Below are positions 24,229-32,922 of a stretch of 64,000 nucleotides of DNA, piece after piece. The translations under genes were made by a program, and so were the position numbers. The first letter of the stretch is position 1. Every line of letters starts with the position of its first letter. The stretch comes from Christensenella sp. UBA2853 (GTDB lineage: Bacteria; Bacillota; Clostridia; Christensenellales; Aristaeellaceae): assembly GCA_002350845.1 (NCBI GenBank), contig DEFL01000026.1, positions 2,815 through 66,814 on the forward strand, in the 5' to 3' direction. Under the pieces are notes generated by a model. The model was not told the origin of the DNA. It saw nothing but the letters and a program-made list of their open reading frames with translations, and made no database searches.

Positions 24229-25620
24229 GTGCAGAATGATAAGACGTTCCTTGAAAAGGAACCGGTCAAACGGCTGCTGTTCCGTCTGGCGCTGCCGACG
24301 GTGATTGCGCAGCTGGTGAACATGCTCTACAACATCATCGACCGCATCTATATCGGGCATATGCCGGGGGATGGGGCGATGGCGCTGACCGGGGTCGGCG
24401 TATGCATGCCGCTGATCATGGCGGTCTCCGCGTTTGCCGCGCTGGTCAGCGCGGGCGGCGCGCCGAGGGCCTCCATCTTTATGGGCAGAAAGGACCATGA
24501 CACTGCGGAAAAAATCATGGGCAGCTGCTTTTCCCTGCTGCTCGTGATTTCTGCCGTCCTGACCGTGATTCTGATACTGTTCAGCCGGGAGCTTCTGCTG
24601 CTCTTCGGGGCGAGCGGGCAGACGGTCGGGTATGCATCGGACTATATGCGTGTGTATGCCCTCGGCACCGTGTTTGTGCAGCTGACACTGGGGCTGAACA
24701 TGTTTATCACGGCCCAGGGGTTTGCAATGACCGGCATGTTGACGGTGCTCATCGGGGCGGTGCTGAACCTGATCCTGGACCCGCTGTTCATTTTTGTCCT
24801 GGGCCTTGGCGTCCAGGGCGCGGCGCTCGCGACCATTCTGGCGCAGGCGGTTTCCTGCATCTGGTGCCTGCTGTTCCTTTCGGGCAGGAAGAGTTTTCTG
24901 CGCCTGAAGAAATCGCGGATGCGGATGGAGCGCACCATCCTTGTCCCGTGCGTGACCCTCGGCATGGCGCAGTTCATCATGCAGGTGACCGAGAGTGTGA
25001 TCCAGGTCTGCTTTAACTCATCGCTCCTTCTCTACGGCGGGGATGTTGCGGTCGGTGCGATGACGATCTGCACGAGCACCATGCAGTTTGCCCTGCTGCC
25101 CATGTCCGGTGTCGGACAGGGCGCGCAGCCGATTGCGAGCTATAACTATGGGGCGGGGAGGGGCGACCGGGTCAGGGAAACGTTCCGTCTGCTCCTCAGA
25201 GTCAACCTGATCTATTCCTTCAGCCTGTACCTGATCATCATGCTGTTTCCGGAGAGCTTTGCACGGATCTTTTCCGGTGATCCGGCGCTCATCGCCTACA
25301 CGGGCCGGGCACTGCGCATCTACTGTGCGGTCCTGTGCATCTTCGGCATCCAGATGGCGTGCCAGCAGATCTTTACCTCCATCGGCTATGCGGGCTGCTC
25401 GATCATTGTGGCGCTGGTGCGAAAAGTCGTGCTGCTGATTCCCCTGATCTATCTCCTGCCGGAAGTGGGGATCCTGGGCGATAAAGCGATGGATGTCTAT
25501 CTCGCGGAACCGGTGGCCGACACCCTGGCCGTGACCTTTACGGCAGTTCTTTTCTTCTTCCAGTTCCGCAAAGCCCTGCGTTCCCTGGAAGCAGAAAAAA
25601 GAAAGCCTGCGCCTGTCTGA
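24229..25620 (+). CDS. MATE family efflux transporter
   Basis: The 463-residue protein has about twelve membrane segments in two homologous halves and the typical N-terminal RLALPTVIAQLVNMLYNIIDRIYIG and middle PMSGVGQGAQPIASYNYGAGR segments of MATE proteins. It exports drugs or metabolites in exchange for Na+ or H+. The start codon is GTG with AAGGAAG upstream. It follows the GNAT gene closely, a pairing that can reflect export of acetylated compounds, but this is speculative. Confidence 0.92.
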   Translation: MQNDKTFLEKEPVKRLLFRLALPTVIAQLVNMLYNIIDRIYIGHMPGDGAMALTGVGVCMPLIMAVSAFAALVSAGGAPRASIFMGRKDHDTAEKIMGSCFSLLLVISAVLTVILILFSRELLLLFGASGQTVGYASDYMRVYALGTVFVQLTLGLNMFITAQGFAMTGMLTVLIGAVLNLILDPLFIFVLGLGVQGAALATILAQAVSCIWCLLFLSGRKSFLRLKKSRMRMERTILVPCVTLGMAQFIMQVTESVIQVCFNSSLLLYGGDVAVGAMTICTSTMQFALLPMSGVGQGAQPIASYNYGAGRGDRVRETFRLLLRVNLIYSFSLYLIIMLFPESFARIFSGDPALIAYTGRALRIYCAVLCIFGIQMACQQIFTSIGYAGCSIIVALVRKVVLLIPLIYLLPEVGILGDKAMDVYLAEPVADTLAVTFTAVLFFFQFRKALRSLEAEKRKPAPV

Positions 25621-25738
25621 AAGCTGGGACGGACGAACCATTCTGCTTGCGGACGACGCAGGAGAGGACTATACTTTTCACTGCAGTGCCTGCCTGAATG
25701 GGGCCAGGCGAAACGATGTAAAACCGGAGGGAACCATC

Positions 25739-26623
25739 ATGTGGGGTCCAGTCCTAGTCCTTCTGATCTGCCTGTGTGTTGCGCTTTACACCGGGCAGTC
25801 ATTCTTCAACCGGATGTTTTCGGAGCATTATGAAGGCTCCGCCGAGGCGGCAACACCGGTCTTTTCCACCGTGTATGCGCTGATTGTGGCGCTGGTGACC
25901 TTCCTGATGAACGGATGCCGCTTTTCGCCTTCCCTGACCACGGTGCTCTTCGGCATGGGGAACGGCGTGATCCTGTTTCTGTATAACCTGGGCATGATCC
26001 AGGCCGCCAGAAAGGGCCCGTATTCCTTCCAGAGCATCACCATGCTCTTTGGCAGCGTCGTGGTCTGTCTGGTGTTTGCGGCCCTGTTCTGGGGCGACCC
26101 GATCACGCCGCTCCAGCTGCTGGGGATCGGCCTGATGCTGGCCGCCTTTGTGATCTTCAATGCCGGCGGCCTGACGCTCTCCGGGGTTAAGAAAGGCTAT
26201 TTCTTCTGGTGCACGCTGCTCTTTCTGACCAACGGCTTCTACGGTGTCCTCATGGATGCCCAGCAGCGCAGCATGCCCGATGAGCGCAATGAGATGATCA
26301 TGGTGGTGTTCCTGTCCCTGGGCGTGATTTCGCTGGGCTATCTGCTCTTTTCCCAGAAGGGGAAGATCGCGGGCGCTTTTGCCATGAGCGGGAAAACGGC
26401 CGCCTTTGCTTCCCTCAGCAGCCTGTGCGCAGCGTTTGCGGTGTTCCTGCTGATGCTGCTCCTGAAATCCGTGCCCAGCTATATCCTCCTGACGATCATC
26501 AACGGCGGCGTGCTGGTCTTCAGCGCTGCGCTCTCCTTCGTGGTGCTCAGAGAAAAGCCCACAAAGATGACCTTTCTCGGGATTGCGGTCTCGGTGCTGA
26601 GTATTGTTCTGCTCAGCCTCTGA
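25739..26623 (+). CDS. EamA/DMT-like transporter
   Basis: The 294-residue protein has ten hydrophobic segments and the drug/metabolite transporter layout, ending in a glycine- and valine-rich last helix (FLGIAVSVLSIVLLSL). No charged cytoplasmic domain is present and the substrate is unknown. GGAGGG precedes the ATG. It is separated from the MATE gene by 118 bases without an obvious terminator, so it might share that transcript. Confidence 0.78.
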   Translation: MWGPVLVLLICLCVALYTGQSFFNRMFSEHYEGSAEAATPVFSTVYALIVALVTFLMNGCRFSPSLTTVLFGMGNGVILFLYNLGMIQAARKGPYSFQSITMLFGSVVVCLVFAALFWGDPITPLQLLGIGLMLAAFVIFNAGGLTLSGVKKGYFFWCTLLFLTNGFYGVLMDAQQRSMPDERNEMIMVVFLSLGVISLGYLLFSQKGKIAGAFAMSGKTAAFASLSSLCAAFAVFLLMLLLKSVPSYILLTIINGGVLVFSAALSFVVLREKPTKMTFLGIAVSVLSIVLLSL

Positions 26624-26637
26624 TTCGTTTCCTTTCG

Positions 26638-26664
26638 GAGCAGGCCCTGCGGTCTGCTTTTTTC
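26638..26664 (+). terminator. Terminator after the EamA-like gene
   Basis: A short stem (GAGCAG at 26638-26643 with CTGCTT at 26654-26659) runs into six Ts on the plus strand. Confidence 0.5.
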
Positions 26665-26687
26665 GTGCAGAAAAAGCGCAGCAAAAA

Positions 26688-26711
26688 AAGACCTGCGCGA
26701 ACGCAGATCTT
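26688..26711 (-). terminator. Terminator downstream of the degraded secreted-protein gene
   Basis: A 10-bp stem (26702-26711 with 26688-26697, tetraloop) is followed on the minus strand by seven Us. Confidence 0.75.
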
Positions 26712-26729
26712 TCAAAATGGCCGGACCAT

Positions 26730-27037
26730 TCAGGCGGCGGGAGCAAGGGTCTCTTCTTCCGGCATCCCGGGTGAGGGCGTAAGAATCACATGGTTCTCTT
26801 CATTGTCTGCCAGTTTTTCCAGAAGCTGATAGAGCGGAAAGCGCTCAGTGAGGGACGGATAGGGGGATTTTCTGGCTCAAGCTCGGCCCACCGGCGCTCA
26901 ATGAGCTCCTGATAGTATTCAGGATCCGGCAGATACGGAAACACGGCGTAGGTCAGCGATTCGACGGGTTCTGCGAGGCACGACACCGGGCAGAACAGGA
27001 GCACCAGGAGACAGAGGATGATCGTGAGTTTTTTCAT
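26730..27037 (-). pseudogene. Internally deleted secreted-protein gene, possibly thiaminase-like
   Basis: The first frame encodes a signal peptide (MKKLTIILCLLVLLFCPVSC) and then a segment (LTYAVFPYLPDPEYYQELIERRW) that resembles the start of secreted thiaminase I or binding-protein-like proteins. About 60 codons in, the coding signal changes frame: the +1 frame reads ERFPLYQLLEKLADNEENHVI and runs to a stop at 26730, while the original frame continues as non-protein-like sequence. The expected length of several hundred residues is reduced to about 100, so the middle has been lost. The family guess is weak; the frame change is clear. It follows the zinc-ribbon gene by 27 bases. Confidence 0.55.
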
Positions 27038-27064
27038 GTTTTTTCCCTTATTATGCAAGCGGTC

Positions 27065-28306
27065 TTACACCCAGCTGTTATAGATGCCGACGGGTTTCAC
27101 GCTGGGCATGAACTTCATGTCCAGACCGTATGGATGGGAATATCCTGTGTAATTGTACCATTCCGTGAGCGTCCACTCCATGTCATGATTCGCCCGGATC
27201 AGGTCTTTCAGGCCGCGGATCAGGTGGGCAGCGAGCATATCCGCCTGTTCCTGGTTCGCGAGCGGCTGCATGCCGTAATGACTGAACGTGATATAGACCC
27301 AATCGTCCGCGTGCCAGTGGTTGGAATGATCGGTCTGCCGGACGTCATAGCGGATGTTCTTGATCACGATCTGCGAAGGCTCAAGTTCCAGGTTCATATA
27401 ACCCTGTGTGTTCAGACCGGGCTGGTTCTCTTTTCGGAACTCCCGGTAAATGATGGCGGCCATATCCTGAATGCATGCAAGCGCCCCCATCCGGTCCATT
27501 CGGGAAACCGCATCGCCTGACAGAAAGGTTCTGGCCAGATGCGGATCGAGGGTGAGAAAGAGCCGCCTGTCCGTATATCTCCGGACCCAGTATCTCTGTG
27601 CCTCTTTGTGCCCAAACAGGGTTTTCCGGTAATACTTTTCCACTTCCGGGAGCGTATATTTTTCCGTGTCAGCTGCCTGCAGATGATATTTCCGGATCAC
27701 CGCGTCCAGTTCTGCCTTCACGGTCTGGTTCTTTTTGGCGTTCACGTTCTGGTCGTACACGCGGTATCCATACCGGTGATGATGCAGATATCCGCGCGAA
27801 TAACGCAGGGTATCCTTCGTCATTTTCCGGGGTTCGACGAGACAGCGGATCTGTTCTTCGCTCAGGGGACCTGTGATGTGCCGGTCGCTGCCCTGATAGT
27901 ACATCATCACAGGATCGAGGGCGAAATTGCCGATGTCGAGCGTATAGGTCTCTCCTGTGGCATAGACCAGGCGGGCAAGAAACGCAAGATGCACGTCCAG
28001 ATCTTCGGAAAGACCGGTCCAGCTGCTGTCGCGTGGCAGCAGGTGCTGGTCCATGGACAGATCCTTCAGCACGGGGATGTTTTTCAGGGTATTTTTGCCA
28101 AGGGAAATGGTGTTGTGCGGAAACGGGACCAGCATCACATCCACGGGGTTGTCACCGCTGGCATCGGCAGGGATGCCCGGATGGGACGCGCGATCCCTTT
28201 CAATCAGATACGTCATCCCGCAGGCGGGACAGCGGACGCGGTCGATCCCCGGTTTGACTTCCATGGGACTTGCGCAGCTCTGGCACTGAATTTTTAATAA
28301 CTGCAT
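27065..28306 (-). CDS. Zinc-ribbon protein of unknown function
   Basis: The 413-residue protein begins with a CxxC...CxxC zinc ribbon (CQSCASPM and CPACGMTY, about residues 8-32) and continues with a soluble alpha/beta region rich in Tyr, His and Arg. There are no membrane segments or signal peptide. I do not recognise a named family for the large C-terminal part. The start at 28306 follows AGGAGGG. The degraded secreted-protein gene lies just downstream in the same direction and the GH43 gene is divergent. Confidence 0.7.
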   Translation of the reverse strand: MQLLKIQCQSCASPMEVKPGIDRVRCPACGMTYLIERDRASHPGIPADASGDNPVDVMLVPFPHNTISLGKNTLKNIPVLKDLSMDQHLLPRDSSWTGLSEDLDVHLAFLARLVYATGETYTLDIGNFALDPVMMYYQGSDRHITGPLSEEQIRCLVEPRKMTKDTLRYSRGYLHHHRYGYRVYDQNVNAKKNQTVKAELDAVIRKYHLQAADTEKYTLPEVEKYYRKTLFGHKEAQRYWVRRYTDRRLFLTLDPHLARTFLSGDAVSRMDRMGALACIQDMAAIIYREFRKENQPGLNTQGYMNLELEPSQIVIKNIRYDVRQTDHSNHWHADDWVYITFSHYGMQPLANQEQADMLAAHLIRGLKDLIRANHDMEWTLTEWYNYTGYSHPYGLDMKFMPSVKPVGIYNSWV

Positions 28307-28494
28307 TCTGTTTACACCCTCCTGAAAGGAAGTATTGAGGTATCGCTGTGATCTGTAGTCGCTGGAAGTATTGTACCGCATCTGTCCGGGGAGAGCCATA
28401 TGCAAATCATGCACAAAACCGATTGAAAAAGGCCCCGGTTTGCCCTATCATGGGTCTGGAATCCCTTCACAGACCAAAAGGAAAGTGGAAACAT

Positions 28495-29760
28495 ATGGAT
28501 CAGATCAGCAGACCTGCCGTGCCGAACCCGATTCTGGGCAGCCGGTTTTTTGTGCCGGACGTGGAGGCCCATGTGTGGCCCGACGGCCGGGTGTATCTGT
28601 ACGGTTCGCTGGATCTGCCGGGCAGAATGGAGTACTGCTCGGACCGCTACCATGTCTTTTCGTCGGACAACCTGACGGACTGGGTGGATCACGGCGTCGC
28701 GTTCTCCCTGCAGGATACAGCCTGGGCAAAGGATCTCGGCGCGCTGTATGCGCCGGACTGCGCGTACAGGGACGGGACATACTACCTGTACTACTGCGTG
28801 CCGGACGGGCGCTGCGGCGTAGCGGTCTCCTCCTCTCCGTGCGGCCCGTTCAGGGATATCGGGCCCATCGCGCATGTCCACGGCATTGATCCCGCGGTCC
28901 TTCTGGATGACGACGGATGCGCGTACCTCTACTGGGGACAGATGGACGGCGTGCGCGCAGCCCGCCTGAAGGACAATCTCACAGAGATTGACCCGGCAAC
29001 GGTTTCGCAGCCGCTGAGCGTTCGGGAGCACGAGTTCCATGAGGGCAGCTCCGTGAAAAAGATCGGCGGGAAATACTATTATCTCTTCACGGATACGCAC
29101 CGCCACGGCGGAAAGGCGACCTGCCTCGGGTATGCGGTGTCGGATCATCCGACGACCGGCTTCCGATACGGCGGCATTGTGGTGGATAACTTCCCCTGCG
29201 ATCCGGAAACGTGGAACAATCACGGCTCTCTGTGCCGCATCGGGGACACCTGGTACGTCTTCTACCACCGCTCCACCCACGCCAGCCGCTATTCCCGGTG
29301 GGTCTGCGCAGAGCCGGTGGTCTTCCGGCCGGACGGAAGCATCCGGGAGGTCCGGATGACAACCTCGGGCATGGGCGGGCCGCTTGCGGCCGCAGAGCGC
29401 CTCCATGCATGGCGCGCCTGTGAGCGCAGCGGCCATGCGCGCGTCGCCGCGGACAGCGGGGCAGAGGAAGGGATTGCGCTTTCCGGCCTCCGGAGCGGCG
29501 ACACGGCGCTGTACAGGTACCTTGCGTTTTCCGGGGAGGAGAGGATGGACATCTGCCTGCGCTCGGACGGGCTCTGCCGCGTGGAAGTCTATGCGGACGG
29601 AGTGTACCTGGGCTGTGCCCAGACGGATACCGGCGGCGCGTACCGGGTGCTTTCGGTGGAAATGCCCGCACTGGAAGGCGTCCATGAGATCAGCCTTCAG
29701 TTTTATGGGACGTTTGAGGACGCGGCAGCCGACTGGTTCCGCTTTTCCATGCACAACTGA
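28495..29760 (+). CDS. Family 43 glycoside hydrolase
   Basis: This 421-residue enzyme has the five-bladed propeller pattern of GH43: VPDVEAHVWPDGRVYLYGS near the start, HGIDPAVLLDDDGCAYLYWG (pKa-modulating aspartate) and HEGSSVKKIGGKYYYLF (acid glutamate). The C-terminal 120 residues form a beta-rich, CBM6-like module. Family members cleave arabinofuranosyl or xylosyl bonds, which fits the arabinoside-directed enzymes elsewhere in the window. There is no signal peptide, so it acts in the cytoplasm. The start is placed at MDQIS after a purine-rich GGAAAGTGG. Confidence 0.85.
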   Translation: MDQISRPAVPNPILGSRFFVPDVEAHVWPDGRVYLYGSLDLPGRMEYCSDRYHVFSSDNLTDWVDHGVAFSLQDTAWAKDLGALYAPDCAYRDGTYYLYYCVPDGRCGVAVSSSPCGPFRDIGPIAHVHGIDPAVLLDDDGCAYLYWGQMDGVRAARLKDNLTEIDPATVSQPLSVREHEFHEGSSVKKIGGKYYYLFTDTHRHGGKATCLGYAVSDHPTTGFRYGGIVVDNFPCDPETWNNHGSLCRIGDTWYVFYHRSTHASRYSRWVCAEPVVFRPDGSIREVRMTTSGMGGPLAAAERLHAWRACERSGHARVAADSGAEEGIALSGLRSGDTALYRYLAFSGEERMDICLRSDGLCRVEVYADGVYLGCAQTDTGGAYRVLSVEMPALEGVHEISLQFYGTFEDAAADWFRFSMHN

Positions 29761-29768
29761 AAAAAAGG

Positions 29769-29792
29769 ACAGCATCCGAAAGCGGATGCTGT
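29769..29792. terminator. Terminator after the GH43 gene
   Basis: A perfect 10-bp stem with an AAAG loop (29769-29778 with 29783-29792) and Ts on the plus strand; the A-run before it also gives a T-run on the minus strand for the convergent gene. Confidence 0.85.
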
Positions 29793-29802
29793 TTTTGAAT
29801 CC

Positions 29803-30393
29803 TCACTTGGCGAACCACCTTGCGTTGTAGGGCAGGCTGGTCAGGACATGCATGCCCGGCTCAAAGGCACCGTCTGCAATGGAGACAACGCTGTCGGGCA
29901 GCCGCAGGACAAAGGAGAGCGACAGCCCGCCCGAGAAAAAGACTGCGGGCTCAATCGTCTCCAGACCATCCTTGACAATGAATTCCACATTGTCGGGGAA
30001 ATAGTCAAACGAGAAGGTGCCGGTTTTCAGCTGTTTCAGACCGGAAGGCAGAACCACTTTCCGAAGGCCGGTGCAGTCGCGGAAGGCGTGGATGCCGATT
30101 TCCGTGACGCTGTCGGGGAGAATGAGCGTGCGGATTCCCCTGCACAGGGCAAACGCGCTTTCCCGGACATGCTGCAGGGTTTCAGGAAACACAATGCTGG
30201 TGATTTCCGGATGATTGAAGAAACAGCCGGGGCCGATGTCCGTGACCGGTTTTCCATCGACCTGGTCCGGAAGAATGACCGTCTCAAGATCATCCGTGAG
30301 GTAATGGGTCAGGGCAACCCCGTCGTCGTATTCCGCAATGTCAAAGACCATACAGCCTTCTGGACATTCCACGGCGATGCGCTTGTTACTCAT
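29803..30393 (-). CDS. BspA-type leucine-rich repeat protein
   Basis: The 196-residue protein contains several repeats of about 23 residues (for example ITSIVFPETLQHVRESAFALC and IRTLILPDSVTEIGIHAFRDC) typical of LRR_5/BspA proteins. It lacks a signal peptide and membrane anchor, so it is probably cytoplasmic and mediates protein binding. The start at 30393 is supported by AAGGAG. Its leader contains a possible transcription attenuator. Confidence 0.8.
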   Translation of the reverse strand: MSNKRIAVECPEGCMVFDIAEYDDGVALTHYLTDDLETVILPDQVDGKPVTDIGPGCFFNHPEITSIVFPETLQHVRESAFALCRGIRTLILPDSVTEIGIHAFRDCTGLRKVVLPSGLKQLKTGTFSFDYFPDNVEFIVKDGLETIEPAVFFSGGLSLSFVLRLPDSVVSIADGAFEPGMHVLTSLPYNARWFAK

Positions 30394-30456
30394 GTCTTCG
30401 TCTCCTTCCTGAAAAGGGTCGGATGCACACGGCAAAGACTTCCTGCGGAAGATAGG

Positions 30457-30501
30457 GAAAAAAACAGGCTTCGTCTGCCTGTGAACGTACGAAAAGCAGA
30501 C
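30457..30501 (-). promoter_or_regulatory. Possible attenuator in the leader of the leucine-rich repeat gene
   Basis: On the minus strand a 6-bp hairpin (30477-30482 with 30464-30469) is followed by seven Us and sits inside the leader, upstream of the start codon. GUCUGC (30501-30496) can pair with GCAGAC (30478-30473), which overlaps the terminator stem and would act as an antiterminator. No known riboswitch class was recognised. Confidence 0.4.
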
Positions 30502-30579
30502 TTCGGCCGGGCACAGGAAGAGGGCTCGCAAAAAACTCTGAGCGGTGCAGGTGTGAAGTTTTGTTAGAAATCGAATATT

Positions 30580-30608
30580 ATGATACCTGAGAAAAATGGA
30601 AAAATCAA
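30580..30608 (-). promoter_or_regulatory. Promoter of the leucine-rich repeat gene
   Basis: TTGATT (30608-30603) and TATCAT (30585-30580) are spaced by 17 bases on the minus strand, giving a leader of about 180 bases. Confidence 0.55.
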
Positions 30609-30661
30609 GGACTCAGAGCAAAAAATGCAAAAAATGATCTGTTTTTGGCCGAAAAGAAAAG

Positions 30662-30681
30662 CCCTGCCTGAAAAGGCAGGG
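30662..30681 (-). terminator. Terminator of the cystatin-like gene
   Basis: A perfect 8-bp stem with a 4-base loop (30674-30681 with 30662-30669) precedes CTTTTCTTTT on the minus strand. Confidence 0.8.
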
Positions 30682-30696
30682 GGTTATGCGGATGGA

Positions 30697-31338
30697 TCAG
30701 CCGTTGGACGGCAGGAAACCATAGGCGTCGGTGATTTCCGCTGCGCCGTCGAGGGACTCATACACATGGAGGATCTCATAGGCGGGGGCGGCACCGGACT
30801 CGGTGACTTCACAGAAGATGGAGTAGTTGGTGCCGGAGACCAGCTGCGTGGCCAGGAGCAGCATCGGGCGGACCGCCGTGTCTTTCGTGTCCTTCAGCGC
30901 TTTATCCAGCGCGGTCTTTGCGGCCTCTGTGAGTTCGGGCGTCTCCGGGGCCTGCCATCCGCCCAGCAGGTCGGGCATACCGGCCGGGGCGTCGCAGTCA
31001 AAGATGTCCAGGACGTCGGTATTGCCGTCCAGGCTCTGGTAAATGGTCACCAGTGCGTAGGAGGCGGGGTCATCGCTGTCCTCGGAGAGGGCGGTGCACA
31101 GGATGCAGTGATTGGTGCCGGAGACCACCTGGCTGGCGATATAGGCAACCGGGGTATAGTTCGTTCCGGCCAGATCGGCGAGCGCTTTGGTGGCGATGTC
31201 TTTCTGCTCAGGTGTGAGCGTGTGGGATGCGCTTTCACTCCAGCCGCCGTCAATCGGGTTTTCCGCAAAGGCGCCAAAGGCCAGGGTCAGAAGCATCAGC
31301 GTAGCGAGGACAAAGGCAGATATTTTTTTCATCATCAT
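30697..31338 (-). CDS. Secreted protein with two cystatin-like repeats
   Basis: The 213-residue protein has a signal peptide (about 1-25) and two homologous units exactly 95 residues apart. Each starts with GGW (31-33 and 126-128) and contains QVVSGTNH (70-77) or QLVSGTNY (165-172), followed by a cysteine-containing strand and 'Y..L..Y.SLDG'. An N-terminal glycine plus a QxVxG loop is the hallmark of cystatins, which block papain-type cysteine proteases. The similarity is by motif and order only. No lipobox or wall anchor is visible, so it is predicted to be released. It is monocistronic, with its own terminator. Confidence 0.7.
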   Translation of the reverse strand: MMMKKISAFVLATLMLLTLAFGAFAENPIDGGWSESASHTLTPEQKDIATKALADLAGTNYTPVAYIASQVVSGTNHCILCTALSEDSDDPASYALVTIYQSLDGNTDVLDIFDCDAPAGMPDLLGGWQAPETPELTEAAKTALDKALKDTKDTAVRPMLLLATQLVSGTNYSIFCEVTESGAAPAYEILHVYESLDGAAEITDAYGFLPSNG

Positions 31339-31472
31339 GATTTCCTTCTTTCTTACAGCAGAATCACGGAGCGTTTATTTCCCCGTTCACCCGAATAGAC
31401 GAATGAGGAGGAAGAATTGTTCCGCACCCTTCCAAGTTTTTTTCAGGGGAAAGGAAATACGATGAAACCGTC
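31339..31472. other. Intergenic region between the divergent cystatin-like and sbcD genes
   Basis: No gene is supportable here. Only the ribosome binding site of the cystatin-like gene (AAGGAAA, near 31345) is clear; a promoter for that gene was not identified with confidence. Confidence 0.3.
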
Positions 31473-31501
31473 TTGCAAGGCCGGTCTTTCGCCGCTATAC
31501 T
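31473..31501 (+). promoter_or_regulatory. Promoter of sbcDC
   Basis: TTGCAA (31473-31478) and TATACT (31496-31501) have a 17-base spacer, about 170 bases before the sbcD start. The leader between holds no recognised element. Confidence 0.6.
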
Positions 31502-31671
31502 TCAGTCTGGAGATACAGAACATGTTTGGGTGCGCCTGCCGGGACGCTGCAGGTTTTCGTGTGCGCAAAAAGGTCACTTCCGGGTGACCAGTCTGCGGCA
31601 GAGAGCGTGCGGAAACCGGTCCCGCAGACAGAGCAGGCGCTGCAGAAATTGTTGGGAAAGAAGGGACGCCC

Positions 31672-32922
31672 ATGAAACTGATTCACCTCGCTGACCTCCA
31701 TTTTGGCCGTCAGCTCCATGGCCTGTCGCTGGTGACCCAGGGGGACCAGGAATACTGGTGCAGGGGATGCCTGAAGGTGATCGATGAGGAGAAACCGGAC
31801 GCGGTGCTCATTGCCGGCGATGTCTATGACAGGAGTCAGCCCGGCAGTGAAGCCAGGCGGCTGTGCAGTGATTTTCTGACCGCGCTCGCTGCGCGCGGCA
31901 TTCCGGTGTGCATGATTTCCGGCAATCATGACTCGGGCGAAAACATCGCCTATCTCGGCGACCTTGTCTGGGAAAAGAAACTGTATGTCGCGGGTGTCCT
32001 GGAAAATCCGCTCCAGTGCGTGACACTGGAGGACGCGTTCGGCCCTGTGCATATCTGGATGCTCCCGTATTTCTTCCCGGCGCTGGCCAGGTCGGTTTAT
32101 CCCACGGAAGAGGCGCCATCCAGCTATACTGAAGCCTGCCGGATGATCCTGGAGCATCAGAAGATGAACCCTGAAGAGAGAAATGTGCTCATCGCGCATC
32201 AGCTGGTGCTCTCGGGCACCGACGCGCCGGAGATGGGCGGCAGCGAAACCACGGTCGGCGGTGTCGGACAGATCGATTATCACGTGTTTGACGATTTTGA
32301 TTACGTCGCGCTCGGCCATATTCACAAGGAACAGGTCATGGGACGGCCGGAAGTCCGCTATGCCGGTTCCCCGCTGTGCTATCACTTCGGGGAAGCGGGA
32401 AAAACGGATGAGGGCAATTTCAAAAAAGGCGTGCTGGTGGTGGAACTCGGGGAGAAAGGATCCGCCCCGACCTACCGCCGGGTGCCGGTTGCCCCGCTGC
32501 ATCCGCTGCGCAACATGGAAGGCACGCTGGAGAGCATCGCGGAGGAGCAGAAACACAGCGGAAGGCGCGGTGAATACATTCATGTGCGCCTGACCGACGA
32601 GGTGCTTCCCGAGGATACTCTGCCGCGCCTGCGCGCGCTGTTTGACGCATCCGGAAGTCAGATGCTCTGGCTCGACCGGGTGCCAAGGAGCGCAGCCGGG
32701 GAAATGCAGTTCCAGGCCTCCGCGGACAAGAGCGCCGAGGAATATTTCCTGGAATACTATCAGGAGCAGCGGCCGGACATGCCGATTTCGCCCTTTGATC
32801 AGCAGCTGATCCACCATCTCCAGGAACTCCTGGAGACCCGGGGCGACGAGGAAACCACGGAAGCGCTCGCTGAGCGCCTGGTCCGGTACGCAGGGACACT
32901 GAGCGGGGAGGTGAACGCATGA
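31672..32922 (+). CDS. sbcD: SbcD exonuclease subunit
   Basis: The 416-residue nuclease has the metallophosphoesterase motifs LADLHFGRQ (7-15), AGDVYDR, SGNHDSG and ALGHIHKEQ, in the usual Mre11/SbcD order. With SbcC it forms a complex that cuts DNA hairpins and processes double-strand ends. It overlaps the sbcC start by four bases (ATGA), so translation is coupled. Length and context are standard. Confidence 0.96.
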   Translation: MKLIHLADLHFGRQLHGLSLVTQGDQEYWCRGCLKVIDEEKPDAVLIAGDVYDRSQPGSEARRLCSDFLTALAARGIPVCMISGNHDSGENIAYLGDLVWEKKLYVAGVLENPLQCVTLEDAFGPVHIWMLPYFFPALARSVYPTEEAPSSYTEACRMILEHQKMNPEERNVLIAHQLVLSGTDAPEMGGSETTVGGVGQIDYHVFDDFDYVALGHIHKEQVMGRPEVRYAGSPLCYHFGEAGKTDEGNFKKGVLVVELGEKGSAPTYRRVPVAPLHPLRNMEGTLESIAEEQKHSGRRGEYIHVRLTDEVLPEDTLPRLRALFDASGSQMLWLDRVPRSAAGEMQFQASADKSAEEYFLEYYQEQRPDMPISPFDQQLIHHLQELLETRGDEETTEALAERLVRYAGTLSGEVNA

